NCBI GenBank assembly: GCA_021833045.1
Contig: JAKBGP010000035.1
Coordinates: 1-13,313, forward strand
Direction: 5' to 3'
Length of the DNA: 13,313 nt
From: Thermoplasmata archaeon
GTDB lineage: Archaea; Thermoplasmatota; Thermoplasmata; Thermoplasmatales; Thermoplasmataceae
Position numbers and translations under genes: made by a program. Below, in pieces: positions 1 through 7,032 of the stretch. Each line of letters starts with the position of its first letter. Position 1 is the first letter of the stretch. Below the pieces are notes generated by a model, which saw only the letters and a program-made list of their open reading frames with translations, searched no databases and was not told where the DNA came from.

Positions 1-2
1 CA

Positions 3-125
3 TCTACATTCATATTCTTAGGCTATGAACATTTTTCAGAAAAAGAGTCCCATCAGAATTTTGAAATTGCAATAAACTTAGTATTATTTGGTTTCACTGG
101 CATAGATTCAAGTCACAGTGCCTGA
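3..125 (+). CDS. possible C-terminal end of an unidentified protein
   Basis: One plus-strand frame is open from the left edge and closes at a TGA at 123-125, giving about 40 residues with no start inside the window. The composition (mixed hydrophobic and polar, ending in a Ser/His-rich tail) is compatible with a real C-terminus, but I do not recognise it, and an open stretch of this size can arise by chance in AT-rich DNA. The IS66 element begins 38 bp downstream, so it would lie after this gene rather than inside it. Confidence 0.2.
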   Translation, partial: STFIFLGYEHFSEKESHQNFEIAINLVLFGFTGIDSSHSA

Positions 126-163
126 AGTAAATTGGAGCGTTCCTGTAGTTCTTATGCTTTATC

Positions 164-185
164 GTAACTGGTCAGTCTGAAGTGC
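164..185 (+). repeat. left terminal inverted repeat of the IS66 element
   Basis: The first 15 bases, GTAACTGGTCAGTCT, match the right end perfectly in inverted orientation. The match continues to 22 bp with two mismatches (20/22) and ends in GTGC. Confidence 0.9.
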
Positions 186-194
186 CAGATCCAA

Positions 195-1598
195 TTACCC
201 CGGTTTAGCCTTTCTTCTGATCAGTTCTGGCGTATCGCTGATGAAGTTCTTCTTCCTCAGCTTTGATGTGTAGTATATGGAATGCAGTGTTGTGTATATC
301 TCTGCACCTCTCTCCGATCTGGATCCACCTGATGTTTTCCTGTATATTACAGAAGGCCTCAAAGCCCTTTCAGCCCTGTTGTTTGTTGATTCAACATCCG
401 GATTTATGACAAACTGGAATAGCCACTCCTTCTTTCGCTTCAGGAGGTTTTCAACGAATCTCCTTGATTTTTTATGCTCATAACCAGAACCCAGAAGGAA
501 GGTAAGTTTGTGGTAAAGCTTCTCCACATCATCCATGGTGCCATGACCATGGAATTTCTTTGCATCATCGTATACTGCCTGCAGTGCCCTCTTTATTCTT
601 GCACCTTCTTCACCATAGAATTCCTCGAGTTCCTTTGCGTCGCATATGATATGGGACCAGCAGTACTGCTGATCGTTGCCTGTTTTCGAAGCGAGGGTTT
701 CGAATGCAGAATGCCTGTCATGAATGTCTATACCCCTGTGGTTCTTCAGCGTGTTCATGGGAACCTCATGGCCATTGCCCTTTGACACAAGGAATATTGC
801 CTCTCCCTTCGTGAGAAATGTCCATAGATTGTATGGATTCCCACCAATCTTCCATGAGGTTGAATCCATGTGCCTTGATGGTGCATTCCTTATCTCTATC
901 AGAAGATTTTCATATTCCACTCCAAGTGTGCCAGAAAGCTGTGACAGTATGTGCTGTATCTCACCTTCAGATATCCTTATGCCGAAGACCTGCATCATTG
1001 TTGATGCAGTGTTCTCAATGCCCATCCTCATACCAATCCGGAAATATGCCACTGTGAGCATGGCCTTGATGGAAAGTGTTGCACCGGAGAGTGCTTCAGG
1101 TATATCTGGTTCATACATCCTGTGGCACATTTTGCAGTATAATCTGTCCATGCTGTACTCTATGATATCCGGTTTTATGACAGGAATATCCTCCATTATG
1201 CGATTTCGAGTTCCCCTTCGTCTCAGGGATGAATGGCAATCCGGGCACTCATGGAGATCAAGGTGCATTATCACCCTCTCCGTTGGTCTCGACCTGATCC
1301 TGAAATGCCCCTTGTGCTTGGGCTGTGCTCCGGGCTTTCTTTTCTCCGGCAATTCCTGAATGATCTTATTGCCAGAGGGAGCATCCTTCAATTTTGCTAT
1401 ATCATATGTCTTTCCGTTCTTTACGCCAACAGTGGCAGGATGCCTTTTCTTGTATTCCTCAAATTCCTCCCTGAGCTCTTTGATGCGATTTTCCATGTGT
1501 TTCTTGAATTGATCCAGAGAACGCTGCAGGTTGTCTATGATCTCCTGATCCCTGGGCGTTTCTGCAAGCAGTTTAATCATTCTATTAATATAATGCAT
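195..1598 (-). CDS. IS66-family transposase (DDE)
   Basis: This 467-residue protein catalyses cut-and-paste movement of the surrounding element. The N-terminal ~50 residues are charged and predicted to form a coiled coil. A basic linker follows, then a zinc-binding module with two CxxC pairs (C118/C121 and C155/C158). The catalytic core shows D245 (motif HMDSTSW), D294 (IDIHDRHSAF, followed by the family's CWSH block) and E410 in NNRAERALRP, so the DDE triad is complete. The length fits family members without the accessory proteins. The first ATG is at 1598, but the ATG at 1580 (residue 7) lies 25-30 bp from a TATA-like box at 1602-1611 and may be the real leaderless start. The C-terminal YYTSKLRKKNF corresponds to the usual IS66 tail. 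Identification is firm; activity is not known. Confidence 0.92.
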   Translation of the reverse strand: MHYINRMIKLLAETPRDQEIIDNLQRSLDQFKKHMENRIKELREEFEEYKKRHPATVGVKNGKTYDIAKLKDAPSGNKIIQELPEKRKPGAQPKHKGHFRIRSRPTERVIMHLDLHECPDCHSSLRRRGTRNRIMEDIPVIKPDIIEYSMDRLYCKMCHRMYEPDIPEALSGATLSIKAMLTVAYFRIGMRMGIENTASTMMQVFGIRISEGEIQHILSQLSGTLGVEYENLLIEIRNAPSRHMDSTSWKIGGNPYNLWTFLTKGEAIFLVSKGNGHEVPMNTLKNHRGIDIHDRHSAFETLASKTGNDQQYCWSHIICDAKELEEFYGEEGARIKRALQAVYDDAKKFHGHGTMDDVEKLYHKLTFLLGSGYEHKKSRRFVENLLKRKKEWLFQFVINPDVESTNNRAERALRPSVIYRKTSGGSRSERGAEIYTTLHSIYYTSKLRKKNFISDTPELIRRKAKPG

Positions 1599-1601
1599 TA
1601 G

Positions 1602-1639
1602 CCATATAAGGATCTTTCGGTTGATAACACCGGATATGG
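1602..1639 (-). promoter_or_regulatory. transposase promoter region with nested inverted repeat
   Basis: Read on the minus strand, CTTATATGG at about 1602-1610 is a TATA-like box placed for a start at 1580. The same stretch can fold: CCATAT at 1602-1607 pairs with ATATGG at 1634-1639, and CGGT at 1618-1621 pairs with ACCG at 1629-1632. A hairpin here could block read-through transcription from outside the IS, as suggested for other IS ends. Its role in this element is inferred only from position. Confidence 0.35.
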
Positions 1640-1650
1640 ATAAATCTATT

Positions 1651-1672
1651 GCACATTAGACTGACCAGTTAC
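1651..1672 (-). repeat. right terminal inverted repeat of the IS66 element
   Basis: The reverse complement reads GTAACTGGTCAGTCT followed by AATGTGC. It matches the left end at 20 of 22 positions, and the outermost 15 are perfect. It lies 53 bp upstream of the transposase start. Confidence 0.9.
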
Positions 1673-1686
1673 ATTTCAAAGAAAAA

Positions 1687-2031
1687 TTAATATATGGTGT
1701 TTTCCCCAGAGGTAATGTATTTTTCACCCCATTTCCTGAGTGCATCTATTACAGGCCTTATCTCGCTTCCTGATTCAGTCAGTGAGTATAGAACCACAAC
1801 AGGCTGAAGCGAAATGAGCTCTCTCTTAACTAGCCCCTTTTCCATTAGAATCTTGAGGATTCTTGATAATGTCCTGGAACTTATCCCATGAGCATTCCTG
1901 AGTAATTCATTGAATCTCATAGGTCTGTCCGATAGATACCTAATAATTGTAAGCTCCCATTTACCACCAATTACCTTTATTGTCTCAACTATAGGGCAAA
2001 TTTCCTGATTCTTATTTACTGTATTCATCAT
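1687..2031 (-). CDS. HxlR-family winged-helix transcriptional regulator
   Basis: The 114-residue protein is a typical full-length HxlR/MarR-like DNA-binding regulator. It has the family-defining N-terminal CPIVETIKVIGGKW block (C12, G22-W25), the MRFNELLRNAHGISSRTLSRILK recognition-helix region, the EKGLVKRE wing, and YSLTESG with a C-terminal dimerisation helix (IDALRKWGEKY). C12 is at the position used by redox or aldehyde-sensing members, so a thiol-based signal is possible but not shown. Two adjacent ATGs (2031 and 2028) can start it. It is divergent from the YceI-like gene 58 bp away, and the shared intergenic space suggests it controls that gene and itself. Confidence 0.9.
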   Translation of the reverse strand: MMNTVNKNQEICPIVETIKVIGGKWELTIIRYLSDRPMRFNELLRNAHGISSRTLSRILKILMEKGLVKRELISLQPVVVLYSLTESGSEIRPVIDALRKWGEKYITSGENTIY

Positions 2032-2037
2032 GATATC

Positions 2038-2075
2038 TAATGTATTGCAAGTAACTATAAGTATTTTAATGTATT
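2038..2075. promoter_or_regulatory. shared divergent promoter/operator between the HxlR-type and YceI-like genes
   Basis: The 58-bp spacer carries a TATA-like TATAAGTA at 2056-2063, 27-34 bp before the YceI-like ATG, as expected for a leaderless archaeal transcript. The minus-strand AAATACTTATA of the same segment sits 25-35 bp before the HxlR start, so the two promoters overlap. A 9-bp direct repeat, TAATGTATT, flanks this core at 2038-2046 and 2067-2075. These could be regulator half-sites. They are direct rather than inverted, so operator function is a guess. Confidence 0.5.
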
Positions 2076-2089
2076 TTTGATACCCTTAT

Positions 2090-2632
2090 ATGGAAACACA
2101 GAAACAAATGAAATGGATATCTGATAAGGCACATTCGGAGATTGAGTTCTCAGCAAGACATATGATGATATCAACAGTCAAGGGGAACTTTGGAAGTTTT
2201 GAAATAACGGCATTTGGGTCAGATAAGACTCCGGAAAGCACAAAGGTAATAGTGACAATTGATCCCTCGTCGATAAGTACAAGAGATAATGATAGGGACA
2301 ATCACCTAAAGTCACCAGACTTCTTCGATGTAGAAAAATATAAAGAAATTAGGTTTGAGAGCACGTCTATAAGCAAGAAGGGGGAAAGCGAATATATTAT
2401 CAAGGGAAATCTCACGATTAGAGATGTAACTAAAGAGATAACTTTCCATGGGGACCTTGAAGGAATAATAAAGGATCCATATGGTAAAACAAGAGCAGGA
2501 ATAACCGTTTCAGGTGAAATAGTCAGAGAGGAATTCGGGCTCAAGTGGAATATGGTTATAGAGGCGGGAAAGGTAATGGTCGGAAGCAAGATTAAATTCA
2601 CTGCCCATGCCGAAATGATTCTTCAGGAATAG
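2090..2632 (+). CDS. YceI-like domain protein (lipocalin-fold, isoprenoid/lipid binding)
   Basis: The 180-residue product covers the whole YceI domain. Visible family features are the opening KWISDKAHSEIEFSARH, the VKGNFGSFE turn, the SISTRDNDRDNHLKSPDFFDVEKY block (RDxHL and DFFDVxxY), KGNLTIRDVTKEITF, and the closing FGLKWN strand. Family members form an antiparallel beta barrel that binds polyisoprenoid or other long hydrophobic ligands. Bacterial members are usually periplasmic, but this one has no signal peptide and should be cytosolic. The ATG at 2090 follows a well-placed TATA box. The divergent HxlR-type gene suggests regulated, perhaps stress-linked, expression. The ligand cannot be told from sequence. 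Confidence 0.88.
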   Translation: METQKQMKWISDKAHSEIEFSARHMMISTVKGNFGSFEITAFGSDKTPESTKVIVTIDPSSISTRDNDRDNHLKSPDFFDVEKYKEIRFESTSISKKGESEYIIKGNLTIRDVTKEITFHGDLEGIIKDPYGKTRAGITVSGEIVREEFGLKWNMVIEAGKVMVGSKIKFTAHAEMILQE

Positions 2633-2693
2633 ATAACAAGAACCGTAAAATTGTTCTCTGATCACTAAATAATTTTATAATTATTCGATATTA

Positions 2694-2701
2694 TTTTTTT
2701 T
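2694..2701 (+). terminator. probable T-tract terminator after the YceI-like gene
   Basis: Eight consecutive T residues follow an AT-rich stretch about 60 bp after the stop codon. Archaeal RNA polymerase commonly stops at such T-runs without a hairpin. No strong stem is seen. Confidence 0.35.
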
Positions 2702-2754
2702 ACTTTAAATATATTAGCATTCATAAATTCATCTCTTATGGTAAATGCGGAAAT

Positions 2755-2775
2755 CTATAAATCCTAAAAAGGATT
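2755..2775 (+). promoter_or_regulatory. promoter and small palindrome before the M24 gene
   Basis: CTATAAAT at 2755-2762 is a TATA box about 28 bp upstream of the ATG at 2784, fitting a leaderless transcript. Between it and the start lies a perfect 6-bp inverted repeat with a 4-base spacer, AATCCT/AGGATT (2760-2765 and 2770-2775). The repeat overlaps the expected initiation region and could be a repressor site. Confidence 0.45.
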
Positions 2776-2783
2776 ATTAACTC

Positions 2784-3977
2784 ATGATAAGGATTTCTAA
2801 GGGAGAACTGAAAAGGCGAGTTGAAAAGCTCGGTAAATTGATGAGCGAGAAGGATCTTGACGCAATATATATTTCTGGAACCACATCATTCAAGTATTTT
2901 GCAGATTATTTTTACATTGCCACTGAAAGACCAGCAGCATTTCTAATAGATAAGAATCTGGATATACACTTTTTTGGTCCCGTAATGGAAAAGGAACATG
3001 TACTTGGTCAGTGTCCTAATATAAAGGATTCTTATGGATATCCCGACTATCCTGGAGATAAGCATCCACTGAAGTACTTTGGAGAATGGACAAAAAATAT
3101 CGTAAAGGAGAAAAAGATTGGTGTAGACAATCCTTCATTCTACAGTTCTGGATGGGGATTTAAGCCAATTCCAGTCGATGAAATCGTAAAAGGATTCACC
3201 ATTTTAAGCATATCAGAGGATCTTTACAATATGAGAAAGATCAAGTCGGATGAGGAAATAGAGATTATGAGGGAAAGCTCAAAGTGGGGGAACCTCGCAC
3301 ATAATCTTTTACAAGAATATATAGAACCAGGAAAATTTGATTTTGAAATCTCATACAAAGCCTCATCTGAAGCAAATAAAATGGCAATGTATGCATTTGG
3401 GATGGATACAAGGCCTTCAATTAATTCCCCAATGGAAATAGGTGCAGGATTTAGGGGGCAGGTTGGAGAACATTCCTATTACCCACATTCCCTATTTACA
3501 AATAGGAAAATCAGAAAGGGTGATATCCTCGGTTCTGGAGCCAGTGGGGAAATTGATGGTTATCATATTGAAATCGAGAGAAATTTATTCGTGGGAAAGC
3601 CAGATGAAAGGACAAGGAGGTTCCACAAGCTTGCAGTGGAAATGCAAAAGGTCGCAATAGACGCTCTGGAAATAGGCAAGGAGTTCAGTGCAGTTGATAG
3701 AAAGGTAATAGAATTTGCAAAAGAGAACGATGTGCTTCAGTATAGATTACACCATTCAGGCCATTGCATTGGTCTTGAAGGTCATGAGGCACCATTTCTG
3801 GATGTAGGAGAGAATGAAAAAATAAGGGCAGGCATGACATTTTCAGTTGAACCAGGAATATATGTTAAGGGCTTAGGAGGATTCAGACATTCAGATACTG
3901 TCGTCATGCATGAAGACGGGCCTGAAGTAATTACATATTATCCTAAAGATACTGAATCTCTAACAATATGCGATTAG
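2784..3977 (+). CDS. M24-fold (creatinase/Xaa-Pro peptidase-like) protein with atypical metal site
   Basis: The 397-residue protein has the creatinase-type N-terminal domain (about 10-145) and the pita-bread M24 domain (about 150-397). Conserved C-terminal landmarks are HHSGHCIGLEGHE (H327, H334), SVEPGIY (E356) and a final FRHSDTVVMHEDG. Canonical metallopeptidases of this fold bind two metals with Asp, Asp, His, Glu, Glu. Here the first Asp region reads GSGAS (250-254), the second reads GYHIEIER with Glu (E263) instead of Asp, and the last Glu is replaced in RHSD (S370). Only H327 and E356 look normal. A creatinase-like metal-independent hydrolase, or a divergent peptidase clade with an altered site, is therefore as likely as a classical Xaa-Pro dipeptidase. 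It has its own TATA box and converges on mtnC with a 5-bp gap. Confidence 0.8.
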   Translation: MIRISKGELKRRVEKLGKLMSEKDLDAIYISGTTSFKYFADYFYIATERPAAFLIDKNLDIHFFGPVMEKEHVLGQCPNIKDSYGYPDYPGDKHPLKYFGEWTKNIVKEKKIGVDNPSFYSSGWGFKPIPVDEIVKGFTILSISEDLYNMRKIKSDEEIEIMRESSKWGNLAHNLLQEYIEPGKFDFEISYKASSEANKMAMYAFGMDTRPSINSPMEIGAGFRGQVGEHSYYPHSLFTNRKIRKGDILGSGASGEIDGYHIEIERNLFVGKPDERTRRFHKLAVEMQKVAIDALEIGKEFSAVDRKVIEFAKENDVLQYRLHHSGHCIGLEGHEAPFLDVGENEKIRAGMTFSVEPGIYVKGLGGFRHSDTVVMHEDGPEVITYYPKDTESLTICD

Positions 3978-3982
3978 GCGGT

Positions 3983-4687
3983 TCAGCACAGGCTTCTAAA
4001 ATCAATTATGAAGTCCACAGGATTTGTATCGTCTACTTCATTTCCTCTGTTTATTAGAATTGAATTTATGCCAGCATTTCGTGATGAACTTACTTCATCT
4101 ATCGAATCACTTATAAAACTAATTTTTTCAGGCAAAACTCCTAATTTATTAGAAATATTAACATAACTTTTAACATCTTTTTTAGGTCCTATTTCCGTAT
4201 CAAAGTATCCGTCAATGTATTTTGTCAAATTGCCAAATTTAGAGTATTTAAATAGTAGTTTTTGTGCCAGTACACTGCCTGATGAATATATGTAAACCTT
4301 TTTTCCTGACTTTTTCCATCTAATTAAAGATTCTGGCACATCATCGTATACCTCACTCTTCAGTTCTCCAGATTCATAGCCTTCCTGCCAGATAAGTCCT
4401 TCCAGCGTTTTCAGTGCCCCAACTTTGCTGTCCAGATCAATAAGCCTTTCAATATAAGCGACAATTTTTTCATCGGGGGAAAATTCACCATTTTCATTAA
4501 TTCTTCCATTCTGAGCTATTTCTAATAGTGCTTTTTTCACCACCGGGATTTTATTATTTTTTGTCAGGAATTTAGTTAGGCTATCTCTGGCATACTTAAA
4601 TAGAGTAATGTGCACAAAATTTACTGGCGTTGTGGTTCCCTCTACGTCAAGTAGTACATAATTCTGAATATTAATTTTGCAAGTCAT
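3983..4687 (-). CDS. mtnC: 2,3-diketo-5-methylthiopentyl-1-phosphate enolase-phosphatase (E1)
   Basis: This 234-residue HAD-superfamily enzyme enolises and then dephosphorylates 2,3-diketo-5-methylthiopentyl-1-phosphate to the acireductone of the methionine salvage pathway. HAD motif I is LLDVEGTT with nucleophile D14; E16 in place of the second Asp is characteristic of E1. The family-specific FVHITLFKYAR follows. Motif II is YSSGSVLAQKLLF (S135-G137), motif III the Lys in FDTEIGPKKDVKSY (169/170), and motif IV FISDSIDE (D194). Length is normal for the family. Its ATG overlaps the mtnD stop (ATGA, 4684-4687), a sign of translational coupling. It is the last gene of the mtnBDC unit. Confidence 0.92.
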   Translation of the reverse strand: MTCKINIQNYVLLDVEGTTTPVNFVHITLFKYARDSLTKFLTKNNKIPVVKKALLEIAQNGRINENGEFSPDEKIVAYIERLIDLDSKVGALKTLEGLIWQEGYESGELKSEVYDDVPESLIRWKKSGKKVYIYSSGSVLAQKLLFKYSKFGNLTKYIDGYFDTEIGPKKDVKSYVNISNKLGVLPEKISFISDSIDEVSSSRNAGINSILINRGNEVDDTNPVDFIIDFRSLC

Positions 4688-5256
4688 ACCTTTTCTCTGT
4701 CATTTTCGGCAGGAATAAACGCAGGTCCAAAGCACAGAGGCATGAATTTCTTATCTTTCCCGCTATTGGTATAATAAGGAGTCCATCCACTTTTGTTCTG
4801 AAATAGTCTTATGGCTCTAATTTCCCTATCTGAGCATAGGTCAAACCAGTGTTTTGTTCCTTTCGGAACCCTAAGAAGATCCCCTTTTCCAACCTCAACT
4901 GACAGCGTTACTTCATCCTCTGCGTTAATATGAAATAATCCATGACCTTTTATTGTATATCTTACCTCATCTTCATCGTGCCAGTGTTCCTTGTTGAATT
5001 TTAATAGCATATCATCAAGTCCAGGGGTATTGCTATTTATATCGATGACATCAGCTGTTACATAACCGCCTTCTTTCTTTAGTCTTTCTACTTCTTCTCT
5101 GTATACCTCAAGTATTCTATCTGGCGATGCATCTTCTGAATTTAGTTTATCAGAATTCCATTTCTCATACTTTATTCCATATTTACTAAGATAATCAGCC
5201 ACTTTTTCAGGGTCATGAATTGTAATATTCTTTTCAATTATCTTCAAAGAAACCAT
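4684..5256 (-). CDS. mtnD: acireductone dioxygenase (cupin)
   Basis: The 190-residue cupin uses O2 to cleave acireductone. With Fe2+ it gives formate and the 2-oxo acid precursor of methionine; with Ni2+ it gives an off-pathway product and CO, and the sequence does not tell which metal is bound. The metal ligands are plain: H91 and H93 in HWHDEDEVRY, E97, and H136 in VPKGTKHWFDL. The typical RLFQNKSGWTPYY end block is present. A minus-strand GGAGAGGTGA lies just before the ATG, inside the end of mtnB; it is a clear Shine-Dalgarno site, in contrast to the leaderless first genes nearby. Spacing is 4 bp from mtnB and a 4-bp overlap with mtnC. The O2 requirement implies an aerobic or microaerobic lifestyle. 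Confidence 0.93.
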   Translation of the reverse strand: MVSLKIIEKNITIHDPEKVADYLSKYGIKYEKWNSDKLNSEDASPDRILEVYREEVERLKKEGGYVTADVIDINSNTPGLDDMLLKFNKEHWHDEDEVRYTIKGHGLFHINAEDEVTLSVEVGKGDLLRVPKGTKHWFDLCSDREIRAIRLFQNKSGWTPYYTNSGKDKKFMPLCFGPAFIPAENDREKV

Positions 5257-5260
5257 TTAT

Positions 5261-5917
5261 TCACCTCTCCAAACTTATTTCTCTTCCTCTAATCTCTAAC
5301 AGAAATTCAATAGCTTCAAGGGATCTCATTGCCTCGCTAAGATTCTTTCCCCAGGTATAAAGTCCGTGTCCACTAAGTAAAAAACCATGGGATTTAGGAT
5401 GTTCTATAAGGTATTTTGAAACCTTTTTAGATAGTTCCACCATATCCTGAGAATTTTCAAATACAGGTAAAATTTCATTTTCATTGTGGGTTTTATTTCC
5501 TCCTAAGGCCTTCAGCATCTCGTATCCGTTAAGTTCCACAAATCCTTCAGATAAGTATCTTCTCGATAGTATGGTAGACCATATGGAATGGGTATGTATT
5601 ATTGATTTAGCCTTCATATTTCTGATAACAGCAAGATGAAGTAACGTTTCTGCAGAAGGCTTTCCATTACCATCAATGACTTCTCCACTTGAATCCACTA
5701 TTAGAACATCCTTAGCATCCATGTTTCCCTTATCCACACCGCTTGCAGTTATTGCCAGTTCAAGCGGATCACATTTTAGAACAGAACTTATGTTCCCACT
5801 GGTAGCGTAAAGTAAACCTCGTGAATATAACTTATTTCCCACTTTTATTATATCATCTGTGATTTTTTTGAATTCTAAATCTGATTGAATGGTAATCTGT
5901 CTTTTATAATCACTCAT
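5261..5917 (-). CDS. mtnB: methylthioribulose-1-phosphate dehydratase (class II aldolase family)
   Basis: The 218-residue protein is a class II aldolase/adducin-fold enzyme that dehydrates 5-methylthioribulose-1-phosphate to 2,3-diketo-5-methylthiopentyl-1-phosphate, the substrate of mtnC. Visible features are YATSGNIS (38-44), the PSAETLLHL block (88-95), the zinc ligands H108 and H110 in IIHTHSIWSTILSR, and H184 in LLSGHGLYTWG. E133 in NGYEMLKAL is the probable catalytic acid/base by analogy with human APIP. Similar proteins act as fuculose-phosphate or ribulose-phosphate aldolases, but fusion into one operon with mtnD and mtnC makes the assignment strong. It is the first gene of the operon, with an AT-rich promoter region upstream at 5918-5960. 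Confidence 0.9.
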   Translation of the reverse strand: MSDYKRQITIQSDLEFKKITDDIIKVGNKLYSRGLLYATSGNISSVLKCDPLELAITASGVDKGNMDAKDVLIVDSSGEVIDGNGKPSAETLLHLAVIRNMKAKSIIHTHSIWSTILSRRYLSEGFVELNGYEMLKALGGNKTHNENEILPVFENSQDMVELSKKVSKYLIEHPKSHGFLLSGHGLYTWGKNLSEAMRSLEAIEFLLEIRGREISLER

Positions 5918-6225
5918 TAGTGATAATTATTATTCCAGTTATCTTAACATTTTAGTTAACAAATATTACCAATACTCATATTTCAAACAAATTTCAGAAA
6001 TATATTTATCTGTTTTAAGAGGATTTAATAAGATAATTAATAGATCATCCAAATTTTGCAGTGGTCTAGGTAAGAATAAATGCAATATATTAATATATAT
6101 CCTGAAAAATGGAAATATAAATCATCGAAAACAATTTTTGTAGAAAAAATTTTTCAAAACACTTTCATAACTCCTACACAAAATTGATCTTTTTGCAACC
6201 AATCTCTTTGTGATAGCACAGAGGT
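5918..6225. other. AT-rich spacer between mtnB and the broken GNAT gene
   Basis: No convincing gene is seen. Near mtnB, TTAAC (5944-5948) and GTTAA (5955-5959) form a small inverted repeat in the promoter zone. A perfect 14-bp palindrome of alternating A/T bases lies at 6085-6098 and a second one, GAAAAAATTTTTC, at 6143-6155; the latter could act as a T-run terminator for either direction. A 35-codon ATG frame starts at 6080 but I do not recognise its product. Confidence 0.4.
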
Positions 6226-6750
6226 CTAGAGTAATAACTCCATCTTTATGCAATTATAACCATTTTCCTCAAAATGCTCTGTTTCTGAGAAACCAGCCTT
6301 ACGTTATAGGCGCAGGCTTCTTTCATTGTATTCATAAATTCCACTGACCTTAAGTTTTTTCAATCCAATTTCTCTGGCTCGACTTATCAACATGGCAAGA
6401 ACTTTTGTTCCCAATCTCTTTTCCCAATATTCTCCAACTCCAATAGTGATTGCAGTCTTCTCCATAGTTATACTTGCATCGCAAATGGGGGTCCACACTT
6501 CTTTTTTATAGATTTCTATAATATAGCTCTCATGAATTTCAAAGAGTATCTTAATCATTCGTTCTATTATCTCTCTACCGTAAGGCATTACTTTTGGCCC
6601 TTCTGAATAAAAAATAACTCTCTGAGTATTATAACAAAGTAAGAACGAATTCATGTCTCTTTTTAAATCAACCGGTCTCAGCCTGATATCGCCATCACAT
6701 AGTATTGTCACTTTTATTCTATAACATAAGCGGGGATAATTATTTGACAA
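6226..6750 (-). pseudogene. GNAT-family N-acetyltransferase interrupted by an in-frame stop
   Basis: The first 148 codons encode most of a GNAT domain. It starts with IRLRPVDLKRD, the usual opening strand, and reaches the acetyl-CoA-binding region (IGVGEYWEKRLGTKVLAMLISRA) and the NERSLRL segment. At 6304-6306 a TAA stands where the family normally has Tyr (NERSLRL-Y-RKAGF). The same frame then continues for 25 codons, RKAGFSETEHFEENGYNCIK and five more residues, a textbook GNAT C-terminus, to a TAG at 6226-6228. A single base change would restore a full-length protein. The longest frame starts at TTG 6750, but GTG 6711 gives a more usual N-terminus and sits 25-35 bp from the AT-rich AAATAATTAT. 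Recent pseudogene is most likely. A truncated product or a sequencing error is possible. Confidence 0.78.
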
Positions 6751-7002
6751 TTGGCACTATTAGCTCTTAGAATTTGCGGCGAGAAATCCAGCACTATCGA
6801 GGGATGGGAGGATGACACTTTTAACTGCGTCTTACACTATGCAATGAATTGAATAATAAATATTGACGGCTTGAATCACCCATATCACTTAAAGTTAAGA
6901 CAATTTAACAAACCCAGTAAGTATATAATTTCGTATAGTTAGGATAATCTGCAAACAAGTTTTTTTGAGTCTTACAGTGTTAAATCCTTTTGAGGATAAT
7001 AT

Positions 7003-7026
7003 CTATATTGCTAGATTACAATATAG
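7003..7026 (+). promoter_or_regulatory. palindromic operator-like element over the promoter of the 7033 gene
   Basis: CTATATTG (7003-7010) and CAATATAG (7019-7026) are perfect 8-bp inverted arms separated by 8 bases. The left arm falls 23-30 bp before the ATG, where the TATA box of a leaderless gene should be, and the right arm ends 6 bp before the ATG. A protein bound here would cover both TATA box and start site. The rest of the 6751-7032 spacer shows no gene. Confidence 0.5.
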
Positions 7027-7032
7027 AATATC

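Larger units (their letters stand above)
164..1672 (-). mobile_element. IS66-family insertion sequence, single transposase gene, complete
   Basis: The element is about 1.5 kb. It is bounded by inverted repeats that start with GTAA, the usual IS66-family terminus, and nearly filled by one transposase gene on the minus strand. The accessory genes tnpA and tnpB of classical IS66 elements are absent, as in the ISBst12-type subgroup. The 8-bp target duplication expected for IS66 is not visible: 156-163 reads gctttatc and 1673-1680 reads atttcaaa. The insertion is therefore old, or a flank was rearranged. The transposase frame is intact, so the copy may still be active. Confidence 0.88.

Noticed and set aside
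164..178. TGGTCAG in the IS ends resembling the GGTC core of the tRNA-derived repeats.
   Set aside because: The match is only 6-7 bases, lies in a different context (inverted ends of IS66) and does not extend into the T-arm sequence.
277..1359. Several plus-strand open frames within 277-1359.
   Set aside because: They lie opposite the intact IS66 transposase, have Cys/Ser/Phe-rich antisense composition, and show no family motif.
2086..2601. Minus-strand open frames across the YceI-like gene.
   Set aside because: Antisense shadows of a well-supported gene.
6085..6155. A/T palindromes as a possible replication origin or CRISPR-like element.
   Set aside because: Only single short palindromes in AT-rich DNA. 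There are no repeated units with spacers, no origin-recognition boxes in series and no cas or orc genes nearby.
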